A stretch of DNA of 64,000 nt from Serinus canaria (taxonomy: Eukaryota; Chordata; Aves; Passeriformes; Fringillidae), in assembly GCF_022539315.1 (NCBI RefSeq), contig NC_066333.1, positions 5,899,501 through 5,963,500 on the forward strand, written 5' to 3'. The position numbers were made by a program, and so were the translations under genes. Shown here in pieces: positions 1 through 34,240 of this stretch. The notes below the pieces were generated by a model that ran no database searches, was not told where the DNA came from, and worked only from the letters and a program-made list of their open reading frames with translations. The stretch's first letter is position 1. The number at the start of each line of letters is the position of its first letter.

Positions 1-1330
1 TAATTCAATAGAAGTCACAAGATTATTTGATTTTCAGTGATGCTGTTTAAATGACCTACAAATGTGCACACTCAAACACAGCTTTTTTTGCTGCTGTCCA
101 TGCAGACAGACTTTCTGGTGTCTCAGTAACCAACTCAAATTACTCACTTGAGTAATTTGTCTGGGAGAAAGGAGAAACAGAAAGATTAGTGCAGAGGCCT
201 GCATCTGACACCTTTACCAAGCTGCTTAAAAGGCAGAAGTAAGAATATGATAAACCTAAGTGGATCACAACAAAGTCAGGAAACACTGTAAAATGATAAA
301 TTAAAAAGTCACAGACCAGCAGCTTTCCCATATAATGCAAGTATTCCTAGCATCTGCCTTAACCCTGCATCCTCAGCATGCCTTCTTCCTACTGCTAGCA
401 AAGACCCAAAGACCAATTCCAACAAAATAAGAGCCAATTATTCAGTCTGCCATCATTTTCAAAGCTGGCAACTGCACAGAAAATACTCTCAAGTTTTTAA
501 TCGATTGAACTTTTAAAAGGACAAAAGGTAGTAAAGCTATAAAGCATCAATATTAGATTGCTAACAAATGCTATCCAAATGGATGTTCAGAGAAACCAAA
601 GCTGTTGGATGTTCCAGGTACTGGCAGACAACGAGCTGTTCACAAGACAAATGACACCTTCAGAGACAGACTGCAATAAATTAGAGACTCTGGTCATTGT
701 AAAGCAGCGTGTGTTTACTGTTATTGATAAGCAATAAATCACCTGCCCTCCAACAGTTCCTCCCCATAAATCACCTGCAGTGAAAGAAACAGATGGTTCC
801 AGTGTGCAGCCATTCCCCAGCAGAGCTGGGAGAGGCACTGGGCTGTGCTGAGCCACAGCCACGTTCCTGCAGTCATTGCACAGGGGCAGGGGAGCAGCAG
901 CAGCTGCAAATCCCTGCACCAGGGACTGTGGCTGGGTGGTGCCAGGCTGAGCAGCACCTGGTGCTCCAGAGGGCATCCTCACTGCACCTCCCTGGCCTGG
1001 ATTCCAGCCCACTGCCATCCCTCGTGCAATCCTGCCCGCCTGGACCACACCTGACACTCACAGGCAGACCCTGATCTGCAGGCTGCTGTCTACCCTAAAA
1101 TATAGAATGAAATACATATAAAAAATATGCCATGGTCCTAGTGCTCTAGCAGCCCTGCTCTGAAAGAATTCAGCTTTCAATTTCTTGCTATCACACCCGT
1201 ACCTAACTTGTCTAAGCAGATTCACATTCCCATTTTCACTGCAAACAAACAGCCTCTAGTTCAAGATGAGGACACCATCAGACCAACACACTTCCCTTTT
1301 TTGCTGGTAAAGATACTAGAAGTGGGTTTA

Positions 1331-1351
1331 CTTATTTATTTATTTATTTAA
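1331..1351. repeat. (TTTA)n microsatellite
   Basis: About five TTTA units followed by an A run in STK4 intron 10. Confidence 0.9.
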
Positions 1352-2662
1352 AAAAACTGTTTCCAATGTAGCATTTTGAACTACTAAGTAAAAGCACAGA
1401 AATGAGGATGTGAATAATACCAGAATATCCCAGGTGAGATCACCATAATCAATCACTGTCTCCAGTAAACAGAAAATTTTATTTTTCTTTATGACTTCAA
1501 GAAAAATAATTATACCTTCACTCAGAGAAGAGGAAGGTTTGCTTTTATCTACATTATAGTTGTAAAAAAAGAAAAATCTAAGCAGTAGCTGTTAAAGCCC
1601 TGGCCAGAAGCTGCTTATGGACAGAGAAAATATCAGTTTCCCATCAAATAATTATAAATGGACATATAATTACTCAGCTATTTGAAGGAGACTGCAGTTG
1701 TGATACCAACTCCTGCAATTTAAGATCTCCAAGAGAGGCAAATATACTTTTAGAAATTGGACCTAATTAAATTTTAAGAGTTTCCTTGATGCTTTGCTTC
1801 AACCACTTGTCAGACCACTGGCTTGGTGAGCCAGCATCCAACTCCTGCAGCTTCCACCTCCAAGGAGCCCTGGGCAGCACTCAGGGTAAGCAAACAGAAC
1901 CAGAGGCCGTGGTAAGTGGTGCACAGACACTTGTGAAATGAAGATGTCTCATTTCAACACTGGTCTATTTCAAGGAGCAAATTTCACAGAGAAGTCACAC
2001 ATGGACAGCAAATTGTGGCCTGAGACTTTGGAAGCAGCAGGTGAAACAGCTGGGAAGGGATCAATAGGAGAGGAAGAGCTGGGTGTGATCCCACAGCTCC
2101 TGCAATCACTGAATCTCCCTCTCTGACAGTCAGGTTGTGCAGACCACAACTGCTGCTTGTATCTGGGGGCTCTGCCTGTGCAGCCCTGGAAGAAGTGGCA
2201 GCTGATGAGCTCTTGCATTCTTCCTCCCAATTAGAGGCAATTAACACCTCCTGCTCATCCTTCTTAATTTCACCCTGGAAAAATCGCCTAAGCCACAGCT
2301 CAGTTGCTTGCAGGACAGCCCTCCCCAGCAGCAGAGAAACAGATGCCACTGTGCACGGAGAAGTGATGCAGGCTGCTCTGGAATGCAGGGAAATCACAGC
2401 AATCTTTCCTGTCCAAAGAAATTCCCATCAGCAGCCAGCGAGACACTGCTCAGAGGGAGCTAAAGGGATGAGCCAGCCCAGAGAATGGCACTCCCAGCAC
2501 GGACACAGAGCTGGAACAAACACAGGTTCACTCCCAGCAGGCTGCAGGGTGGTGGCACTATGACCAAAGGCCACGGCAACTGTCACCTTCCACAGAAATC
2601 TGACAAAGTGGCCATGTCTGCTGCTTCCACTTCTGCAAAGCATGACATCCCCCAGGGTATAT

Positions 2663-3097
2663 TGTGGTATTTTCTGGGTCCCCAGGATGAAGGAGAATTG
2701 AAAAACTGACTCCATGTTCTTAGAAGGCTAATTTTATATTCTATTCTATTCTATTCTATTCTATTCTATTCTATCCTATCCTATCCTATCCCTATTCCAT
2801 TCTATAATGCTATACTAAACTATACCAAGGAATAGAGAAAGGATATTTACAGAAGGCTCAACAAGAATGATAATGAAAAACTCGTGACTCTTCCAGAGTC
2901 CCAACACAGCTGGCTGTGATTGGTCATTAAGTAAAAACCATTCACCTGCTGGATAAACAATCTCCAAACCACATTCCAAAGCAGCCAAACACAGGAGAAG
3001 CAATCAGATAATTACTGTTTTCATTTTTCTCTGAGGCTTCTCAGCTTCCCAGGGGAAATCCTGGCAAAGGGAATTTTCAGAAAATATGACAGTGACA
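2663..3097 (-). mobile_element. Solo LTR in STK4 intron 10, with pentanucleotide expansion
   Basis: About 435 bp; read on the minus strand it begins TGTCACTGTC and ends ATACCACA. It aligns block by block with the LTR at 33687-34048 (CCAGGATTTCCCCTGGG, AAGCTGAGAAGCCTCAG, CATGGAGTCA). Flanks are TATAT-rich (GTATAT left, ATATAT right), giving a possible 6-bp target duplication with one mismatch. It is longer than the other copy mainly because of the tandem pentanucleotide at 2737-2806. It lies in the same orientation as STK4 transcription. Confidence 0.82.
2737..2806. repeat. (CTATT)n/(CTATC)n pentanucleotide microsatellite
   Basis: About six to seven CTATT units followed by four CTATC units and degenerate copies. 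It lies entirely inside the solo LTR, at a position where the other copy has only a short TTTATTCTATTC seed. Confidence 0.93.
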
Positions 3098-6000
3098 ATA
3101 TATGTTAGGTTTTTTTTCTTAAGGACAGAAGCTGTGCTCCAAAAGTGTTTCTGCTTCAATGAGAGGACCTGTGAATGCAGATCCTCTCCATTAAGCCAAG
3201 GAGAGAGAAGGAGGGACCCATTTCAGGGCTGTTGATAATTGCAGGAATGGGAACAGGTCTGACTCACCAAGACCTTGCAGATGCAAGCAAACCAGGGTTT
3301 TCCCAAAAGAAGCAGCACTCTTCTTAGGAAAGAGACATAAACCTTGATTCTGTTATCTTCCTTCCCAGCAGGATGGAGACTGCCAGTGCAGAAAAGCAGG
3401 AGTTCCAGGAGGGGAATGGCACTGCCTCCCTTCAAGAGCCCAGCTCCCTCCTGCTGCTCTGCAGGGCAGCCCAGAGAGCAGCTGCAGACCCAGGAAAGTG
3501 TCTGCACCAGTTCAGCTCTCAACAGGCACCTCACAAGGCAAGGAATGGTTGGCAGATCCACAGGTGCTGGAATCAAAGAAAGCCTTGGAGCAAACAGCTC
3601 CAATTCCATCAAGACTTGATGTCCTGCAGTACTCCTGCCCTAATCTCTGACAGAGGTTCATGCCCTCCTTGACTTCACATCCAAAACAAGCCCCCAGGAT
3701 AGCAAAAACTCACTGATAAATGAAAAGAATAGGACTCAGAATTACAGCAAAACCTAAGCTCACCACTACAGGTATTTTAAAAAACCCCAAGCCACATCAT
3801 GATGGCAAAGTGTGAGACTGACTGGGGCCCAGCTGCCACTGATTTTTGCCTGTGGAACCACACTCATGAAATAAAATTGAAAAGGTTTCAGTGTTGTCAA
3901 AGCTCCCATAAGCCAGGAGTGGCTGGCACCTGCTAATTTGCTAACAAAACAGGCTTTCAATAAAAGGATTACTGATGTAATACCAAACATTCATGACTGG
4001 CTGATCCACAAATATGTGCTACAATGGGTTTGGCAACACTGAGAGCCTTTCAAGCAGGGCCAGAATAAAACCAAGTGATTCTACTTTAACCACAAGTGAT
4101 ATTAGAATACTGATGTGCTCAAAGCAGTTAAAAGGCTTTTAAAATAGGGATAAGTAAAGGATTTGTTGTGTCTAAGGGCAGGAAACACTACACAGCTAAT
4201 TTTCCTGTGTGTTACAGTACAACTGAAAGATTAAAGTGAAAAAATGTAGGACATTGTCTAAACAAATCTTCTAGCATTATTAAGACTGTGCAACAGCATG
4301 TGACTAATGTTCACTGGCAAAATGAAATGCAACTACAAAAATTCTGAGATCTGATTATGGCAATTAGGAATTATCCATACAATGCAGCCTGCCTATTATC
4401 AGCCTACCCCTGCAGCAATCTCTGCTAGACTTTGTTATGTTCTTCCTAAAAGCAAGAATTTTTGCCCATAATTAGTATTTTTCTCCCCATGTTAAATAAA
4501 TCATCATGTTGCTGAAAATCCTGTTCACAGTCAAACAGGGCTTAAAAGATCCTTGTTCAAACATGAGAGGGGATAAACATTAACAGCATCAGGCACTGAC
4601 TAATCATTTAATAACAACTTCCACCTCAGAAATCCAAGGCTGGAAGCACTTTTCTGGAAATACTCTGGATTAATGCCATCTCTGACCACCACCAGAACAT
4701 CACAGTTAGGAGGAATTGGAGTTCATCACCTTTCAGAAGAGGATCTCTGGGTTTTCAGCTCTGCAGTGGATGGGGTTGACTCAATCTCACCCTCATCTGA
4801 TGTGACATTGCCATTGTGATATAAATAGTGTCTTATTTGCCTGCTTCAGAACAACAATGTTAGTCAAGAAAAGGTCAAATGGTTTTGCCATAGGCAAAAA
4901 AAAGAGTAAAAATCTTTTGTAATTTAATATTGCCTTTTTTTTTGTTTGTTTTGTTTTGGAAGACAGGAGACTCCAGGTGCTACTCACACAGGAGGGAGAG
5001 GAATACAGAAAAGGAGAGAAGGCATATTTATCTAGTCTGCAGCAGCAGAAAGCAATAATATTTCAATCATTTCTTAAGGCCCAGAGGAACAAAGATTTAC
5101 CTGGCATCTCACTGATCTCATCTCTACTTGGAATGCTGCAAACTGTAGAAAAAGGCTGCTCAAACCTGCCTACTTTGGCAATGCAGAAATTATAGCTGCA
5201 GGCAGGTCTAGGACAGAGGTACTGGATACAACTGATTAATGCCTTTTTTCCTTATTTTACAGTGCTTATTACATTGATGCCTTCAATTAATAAATCATTA
5301 ATAAACATGACTTTTAGCCATAGATAGTCATCAAATCAATCGATTTTTAGCCAAATGGGGAAAATACAAAATACATCATTTTAAGTCTTTGCGTTGTACA
5401 ATGTGAGTTGTACTAACCCTCAGATAAGGGCAATAAAAACACCCACGTTATTTATTAAAGCTGCTTTCAAGCAGTTTTCTCATCCTCCAGGAAAAAAGAA
5501 AAGCATATAAATTCCAAAATTCATATGCAAGGCAGGCTGGTACATTTATACACAACTGAAGTAGAGAAACACAGAGAGCTGGGAAGTGAAATTTCTACAA
5601 ATTCCTTCCCAAAGGTGACCCAAAGGCCAATTTATTGCTCACTTTTATTGCTTCCAGCACAGTGGGAATCTCTGCACATGGCAGCACTGCAGTCCTAATG
5701 GAAATCAGTAAACAGGGTCACACATATCACAGGAGTTGCTTTCCATGTTCTAAAAATATTTGTGGGTCCTGCTTGCTGGAAAGGCAGCGACCTTTGCTTG
5801 TGCTGCCTGTGCTGGCTGGGTGTTCCCTGCACCTCCAGCTCCCAGGGGAGGGCATCCCACTCACAGGAAATACACTGCTAAACTTGTTAGCAACCAAACG
5901 AGAAAGTAAAATAATTACAGCAAATTTCCCCCTGGGCCATCCCCTGCAGACTACAGAAGACTCTGAAGATCCTCCCAAGCTGCCCCTGTCTCCAGGGAAA

Positions 6001-6588
6001 TGCCACTCATTAAAAACCAATTGTTTATCATTCAATTAAGGTCCAGCATGAGGTGAATGAGATAAATGAAGTATCTGACTTGGAATAGTGTGCTGGGCCC
6101 AGGCCCTGTGAGACACAGGCAGCTTGAGGGTTATTTTTGCACAAAACACATTTGTGCAGTGGCTTTATGCCTTGAGACCAAAGATAACAAAGATAAGAGT
6201 GCAGAGGGAGGGAGGGAGGCAGGAGGTCCCCTCAGCCATTCTTTGCAGCCTGAACAAGAAAATAAGAAAAGCAGGAGCAAAGACAACAAAATAACAGCAG
6301 TAAATCTATACAATCTACAGAAAGAGAAAGAAAAGCTCCAGCTGTTATTCCAGCCTTGAAGGGAGGCATCTCCTCGAGTTGTGAAGAGCAGAGGGAATTT
6401 GCTTTGCACAATTTGGGGAGTGAATATCACCAGCTACTGCCAGAGTGACAGCCTGAACCACAGGCAGGCACTGAAAGGGCACAGAGAGCAAAGAGTGCTC
6501 ACAGGGAAAGATCCCTGCAGAAAAATGAGGAGGGAACAATGCCCAGGGTCTTCTGGCTTTTTGAAATCATACATGAAATTTTACATCC

Positions 6589-6610
6589 TCACACACACAC
6601 ACACACACAT
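6589..6610. repeat. (CA)n microsatellite
   Basis: About ten CA units in STK4 intron 10. A similar run occurs near 23942-23960 in intron 5. Confidence 0.9.
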
Positions 6611-7173
6611 TTAAATCAAATTTATGAATAATAGGTCTTTCTTTGAACTTCTGAAAAGTTCCTGAAACTTCTGAGCACATCAGCCTTAGGAAGGAAGAAT
6701 GAAAATAAGGATTTGAAAAGAGAAATTAAGACAAGCTTGATGTTTGTATAATAGAACAAAATCCAGTGCCAAAGCTTGAGAAAAACAAGGACATTTAATA
6801 GTTCTAACACTGTTCTTTGTCAAACACTAGACACTGAGGATTTGCATTTTCCAACTGCCATCTGGAATTATTTTTTTAAATTTTAAATGCATAATGTGGA
6901 AGTAAAGCAAGACAGCTTATACCTTCATGTCCTCAGGCTTTTTGGTTCCTTTGTTTGCTTTTAAACAAGGAACGTTTACAGATAATGACTGGCTGTGATT
7001 ACTGAGAAACACATAAAGAAAACGAGTTTTTCAAAATGCCCCATCCAAATGCATTAGCAATTAGAACCTCCTCAAGTTTCCATTAGTCTGTCAAAACAAG
7101 AAATAATCTCATGGCAGCTGACTAAAATTCTTAAAGATTGTCACACTGATTGAATTTCAAAGTATAGACTTAC

Positions 7174-30293
<23,120 letters not shown>

Positions 30294-30442
30294 GGCGGTC
30301 TGTCGGCCAGCCCCTCCGTCCCTCACTGCTCCATGGCACCGCTCCGCCGCCGCTTCCGCCCGCCGCCGGATGCCAGCGGGGAGCGCCCGCCCCGGCTCCG
30401 GCGGGAGGGGCGCGGCTTCCCGGGCGCGGCGGCAGCGGCGCG

Positions 30443-30566
30443 ATGGCCGCGTCCCCCGGTTCTCCCGATGCGCTGCGCCGGGCCGGCAACGAGGAGTTCC
30501 GCCGCGGACAGTACGGCCCGGCCGCCGAGCTCTACTCCCGGGCGCTGGCGCAGCTGGAAGCCGCAG
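30443..30566 (+). CDS. TOMM34: TOMM34 exon 1
   Basis: 124 nt; MAASPGSPDALRRAGNEEF through ALAQLEAA plus one base. Donor CAG|GTAGGG. Very GC-rich. Confidence 0.94.
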
Positions 30567-33500
30567 GTAGGGCACGACCCGGGGCGGGCTAGCGGGCGGG
30601 CGGGGGCACCCCTCTGAATCGCGGCTGAATCGCGGCCGTCCCGCGTGTGCCCCGCGCAGGAGATGCCAGCGCCGAGGAGCGCAGCGTGCTGCTGGCCAAC
30701 CGCGCCGCCTGCCACCTCAAGGACGGTGCCTGCAGCCTCTGCGTGGCCGACTGCACCAGGTGAGCGGCGGCGGGGCCGGGGACACCCGGCGGGGCCGGAG
30801 GCAGCGCTCAGCCGCTGGCCCCGGCGCGGTCGGGGCGGGCGGAGCGCGGCGGCAGCCCCGGGGCGCGCTGGCTCACGGCGCTCTCCCCGGCGCTCTCCGC
30901 TCCGCCGCAGCGCCCTCGAGCTGGTCCCGTTCGGGATCAAGCCCCTCCTGCGGCGGGCAGCGGCGTACGAGGCTCTGGAGAGGTACTCGCTGGCCTATGT
31001 GGACTACAAGACGGCGCTGCAGGTGGATTGCTCCGTGCAGGCGGCGCACGATGGAGTCAACAGGTAAGGAAGTGCCCGGTGGGCGCGGCAGGGAGCGCCG
31101 GAAGGCTCGGGATGGGGCAGCTGGGTGCTGCTGCTCGAACCGTGCTCGCTCCTGGCAGGACCAAGCTGGCTGCCAGGCACACGGGTCCCTGGCTGGGCTC
31201 CCTCTGCCTGCTAGTGCCTATAGCTCCTTTCAGGGTGCTGGTCGACGTCTGGGAATGATTGCTGTGGAACTGCTTTTGCTTTGCCCAGTGCCTGGTTTAA
31301 AGGAAATAATGAACTAAAGTTCAGTACCCTGTCCTTTAAGCCTCTCTATCTTTGCTGTGTTTACTGGCTGCTATAGTCCTGTTCTCTTTCTGGTGCCCTC
31401 TGCTTGCCAGACCAAGGAGTGAAATGTATGTCACTTGCTCACCTGAGTAGTTACAGCCCCAGCCCATGTCCTGTTGTATTTTTAGCCCTGCTCGTGTGAA
31501 GTTGATCTTTTTGCAAATGTCCTCTGTGTAGAATAAACCTAGCTGAGATGCATGTAAAGAAATTAGCAGAGAGATGCTGTTCTTAATACACAAGCCAGGT
31601 TAGAAGTGACCTGGCTGGTACTGCATGGCCCAGGCAGCCAGCAGCCAGGGTGACTGGGAGCTGTCTCTTCCAGGATGACTAAAGCCCTGCTGGAGAAGGA
31701 TGGTGTGAACTGGCGTCAGAAGCTGCCACCAATCCCCACAGTGCCTGTTTCTGCCCAGACGAGGTGGAGCGTTCCTTCTGCCCAGGCCCCTGGGGCTAAC
31801 ACTCCTCCTGCAACTGCACCACCGGGAGAAGGAGGTGGGAATGTGCCCTTGAGCTGGGCAGAGAGCCCTGTAGCTCTCTGGGTGATGAACAAGACGGCTG
31901 CCACACCTGCTTGGTGTGTCTGCAGCCAGGGCTGAAGCCTGGAGAAACCCAAACCTGGTTCTGCCACAGCCTTTTTGGTTTATTCTGGTTTCTTTGATGT
32001 CTCTTTGTCGTGCCTCTGGTATGGGGATATTTGTTTTCTGTGAGAGTGCGATATTCTTGTTGGTTTTATAGAGCTCTGTATCCTTTCACACCATTTCCAG
32101 ACAAGACTGCTGCTGGCATGGAGAGAGCTAGAATGCTTAAGGAAGAAGGAAATGAATTAGTAAAGAAAGGAAACCATAAAAAAGCAGTTGAGAAGTACAG
32201 TGAGAGTCTAAAGCTCAACAAGGAATGTGCAACTTACACCAACAGGTACTGTTCAGTTCTTTGCCCAACTATTTCTTGGCCCTGTATAAAAGCCACCACG
32301 GTACTTCCTGGCAGAACTGTTTAATGTTTGCTCCCAAACTAATGAATAAAACAAAACCACTCCCCCAGGTTCACCCCAAGTGCAGCCTTGGAGACACTGC
32401 CCTCTGGGCTGCCAGGGGATTTCTCCCCTGACTGCTTTGTCTGGCAGGACTAGGGTATGTTGAGTGGTCTCTGCTCTCCTACAAACCTCAGACTGCTGTT
32501 GTTAAACACTCAAAGTACTTGTAAGGCAGTTGCAGCAAGCAGAGCAGGTGCTGCACTGGCAGAGGCAGGAACCTGCACCCTCCAAATGCAAGTGCACTTT
32601 GTCTTTAGGGCAGGTTGCTCTAAACATCTTCCTTTTTGTTTCTTTGAAAAACCATTTCCTTTTTGCCCTCCCTGTAAATGAAACAAACTTGAGCTCCAGA
32701 ATAAGATGACATAGCACACGAGGATGGTTTTGCAGCCCAGCTTTGTGCTGCCCTGTTGTGGCACTGGATGCTGCTTCCAGCCAGAGGTCTCTGAGCAGGT
32801 GTGTGTGTTGCAGAGCTCTCTGTTACCTGACCCTGAAGCAATACAAGGAAGCAGCACAGGACTGCACTGAAGCTCTGAAGTTGGATCCTAAGAATGTCAA
32901 GGCACTCTACAGGCGTGCTCAAGCACTTAAAGAACTGAAGGTAAGTCAGGACTTTCTGAAGGACTTTAGGCTAGGACTAGATGGCTGTTGATGCATGATC
33001 AGAGCCAGGGATACCCTTTGGGGCTTGTTTCTGTGCTAGGCAACCTCTGCCATCAACCTTTAAGGACCAAGAGTCAGACATCACAGTTTGCTGTTTGAAT
33101 CTCATGAGTTTGTCAGCATTAGGTCCTATTTCTAGAGATGCTGAAGGCAACTGCTTTTCACAGAATCACAGACTGTGCTGAGTTTGAAAGGGCCCACAGG
33201 AACCTTTGAGTCCAGCTCCTCACCCTGCACAGCACCCCCCAGCAATGATACCCTGAGTGTTGTGCAAACACTTCTTGGGCTCTCTCAGGCTTGGGGCTGT
33301 GGCCACCTCCCTGGGGAGCCTGGTCCACTGCCCACCCACCCTCTGGCTGAAAATCTTTTCCTAATACACAACCCAAAGCCATTCCCACTGATCCTGTCCC
33401 AGGTCACCACAGAGACCAGGGCTGTGCTGAGCTTTATCTTTTTGTCTGATGAGGAATGCTGGAGTCAGTACTGCAGTACATATTGCATTGCTGTTGGACT

Positions 33501-34240
33501 CAGAACACACTTGAGAGATGAAATGATCTTCTCAGCCCTAGCTGGAACATGTTTTAGAGCAGCTGCATCAATGGCAGTGCTTGAGCAGCTACAGTGAGGG
33601 AGTCACAGGCTTCACTGTGCTGTCTTTGCCTCTGTTGCTGGGCAGTAGTTCTGCCTTAGGCTGCTTTTTTAATGCACTACCCCTTCTGTCACAGACACAT
33701 TTTATGAAAAATCCTTTGGTTAGGATTTTTCTCCTGAGAAGCTGAGAGGCCTCAGAAACAAAATGTAAACAATAATTATCTTCTGCTGTGGAATGCAACA
33801 GGTGCATCATTGATTGGTCTCATGTGGCTTGGACTCTCTGGTCAGTCACAAGATTTTGTTATCATTCCACTCCTTTCTATTCCTTGCCAGCCTTCTGATG
33901 AAATCCTTTATTCTATTCTTGTAGTATAGTTTTAATATATAATTTTCTTTTAATACAATATATGTAATGAAATAATAAATCAGCCTTCTGAAACATGGAG
34001 TCAAGATTCTCATCTCTTCCCATGTTGGAGTTGCCTGCAAATTCAACACCCCTTCACTTTCTAGGATTTCATATTAATGAAATAAAATATATATGAAATA
34101 AATGATTCATGAAATAAAAATATAAAATATTCTCTTTCTAGGATTACAAATCAAGTATTGCTGACATCAAGAGCTTGTTGAAAACTGAACCAAAGAACAC
34201 AGCTGCACTGAAATTACTGCAAGAACTGAACAGAGCCTAG
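30443..34240 (+). CDS. TOMM34: TOMM34, Hsp70/Hsp90 co-chaperone with two TPR domains
   Basis: Mostly cytosolic co-chaperone, once named as a mitochondrial import receptor; its N-terminal TPR domain binds Hsp70 and its C-terminal TPR domain binds Hsp90, supporting delivery of precursor proteins. Seven exons joined by GT-AG introns give 302 aa, close to human (309). TPR domain 1 spans about residues 10-125 (RRAGNEEFRRGQY, LLANRAACHLKDG, PLLRRAAAYEALERY). A Pro/Ala-rich linker follows (about 150-180), then TPR domain 2 (about 188-302: LKEEGNELVKKGNHKKA, YTNRALCYL, ALYRRAQALKELK). The K/N/N/K/R pattern of carboxylate-clamp TPRs is visible. The stop is TAG at 34238-34240. The start ATG at 30443 has GCGCG before it and G after it, and matches the family N-terminus in position. 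The linker is the most divergent part. Confidence 0.97.
30660..30759 (+). CDS. TOMM34: TOMM34 exon 2
   Basis: 100 nt; GDASAEERSVLLANRAACHL then KDGACSLCVADCT, the second helix pair of TPR domain 1. Acceptor GCGCAG, donor CAG|GTGAGC. Introns 1 and 2 are only 93 and 151 bp. Confidence 0.94.
30911..31063 (+). CDS. TOMM34: TOMM34 exon 3
   Basis: 153 nt; SALELVPFGIKPLLRRAAAY then EALERYSLAYVDYKTALQVD and AAHDGVN. Acceptor GCCGCAG, donor CAG|GTAAGG. Confidence 0.95.
31064..31673 (+). other. TOMM34 intron 3
   Basis: 610 bp with no repeat recognised. GC content falls along it as the CpG island ends. Confidence 0.7.
31674..31834 (+). CDS. TOMM34: TOMM34 exon 4 (linker)
   Basis: 161 nt; RMTKALLEKDGVNWRQKLPP and IPTVPVSAQTRWSVPS, then a Pro/Ala/Thr-rich linker to PPGEG. 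Acceptor TTCCAG, donor GAG|GTGGGA. The phase (one base left over) matches exon 5, which supports this donor. Confidence 0.92.
32101..32245 (+). CDS. TOMM34: TOMM34 exon 5
   Basis: 145 nt; DKTAAGMERARMLKEEGN then ELVKKGNHKKAVEKYSESLK and ATYTN, the first part of TPR domain 2. Acceptor TTTCCAG, donor CAG|GTACTG. Confidence 0.95.
32246..32813 (+). other. TOMM34 intron 5
   Basis: 568 bp, nothing recognised. Confidence 0.7.
32814..32940 (+). CDS. TOMM34: TOMM34 exon 6
   Basis: 127 nt; RALCYLTLKQYKEAAQDCTE then ALKLDPKNVKALYRRAQALK, including the clamp K and R positions. Acceptor GTTGCAG, donor AAG|GTAAGT. Confidence 0.96.
33160..33425 (-). mobile_element. CR1 LINE 3' fragment
   Basis: On the plus strand it starts with CAGAATCACAGA and runs through AAAGGGCC, GTCCAGCTCCTCACCCTGC, TGGGGAGCCTGGTCCA, AAAATCTTTTCCTAATA and AAAGCCATTCCCA. 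These are, in order, the landmarks of the avian CR1 3' region read as its reverse complement, so the insertion is on the minus strand and 5'-truncated, as CR1 copies usually are. It sits in TOMM34 intron 6. Boundaries are approximate. Confidence 0.88.
33687..34048 (+). mobile_element. Solo LTR in TOMM34 intron 6
   Basis: A 362-bp block beginning TGTCACAGAC and ending TTCAACA (TG...CA). It is flanked on both sides by the same 7 bp, CCCCTTC (33680-33686 and 34049-34055), a target-site duplication. Landmarks TTAGGATTTTTCTCCTGAG and AAGCTGAGAGGCCTCAG match the element at 2663-3097 in reverse, and resemble LTRs common in songbird genomes. No internal retroviral sequence is present, so this is a solo LTR left by recombination. 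Family name not assigned. Confidence 0.85.
34142..34240 (+). CDS. TOMM34: TOMM34 exon 7 (stop codon)
   Basis: 99 nt; DYKSSIADIKSLLKTEPKN to LLQELNRA and TAG. Acceptor TTTCTAG. A solo LTR ends 93 bp upstream of this exon. Confidence 0.95.
   Translation, partial: DYKSSIADIKSLLKTEPKNTAALKLLQELNRA

Larger units (their letters stand above)
1..7173 (-). other. STK4 intron 10 (partial)
   Basis: No exon recognised by eye. I looked for the RC of the SARAH helix (LKSWTVEDLQ to KRRQQNF) and did not see it. Contents: a GC-richer patch near 790-1080 without a convincing gene, a TTTA run near 1331-1351, a solo LTR at 2663-3097, and a CA run near 6589-6610. The absence of exon 11 is a by-eye result; a translated search would settle it. 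Confidence 0.6.

Noticed and set aside
587..1074. Open frames on both strands in a GC-richer patch of STK4 intron 10
   Set aside because: No recognisable protein features and overlapping frames on both strands. Probably local base composition.
2737..2806. Repeat array considered as CRISPR-like
   Set aside because: A pentanucleotide microsatellite within an LTR, with no spacers, in a vertebrate genome.
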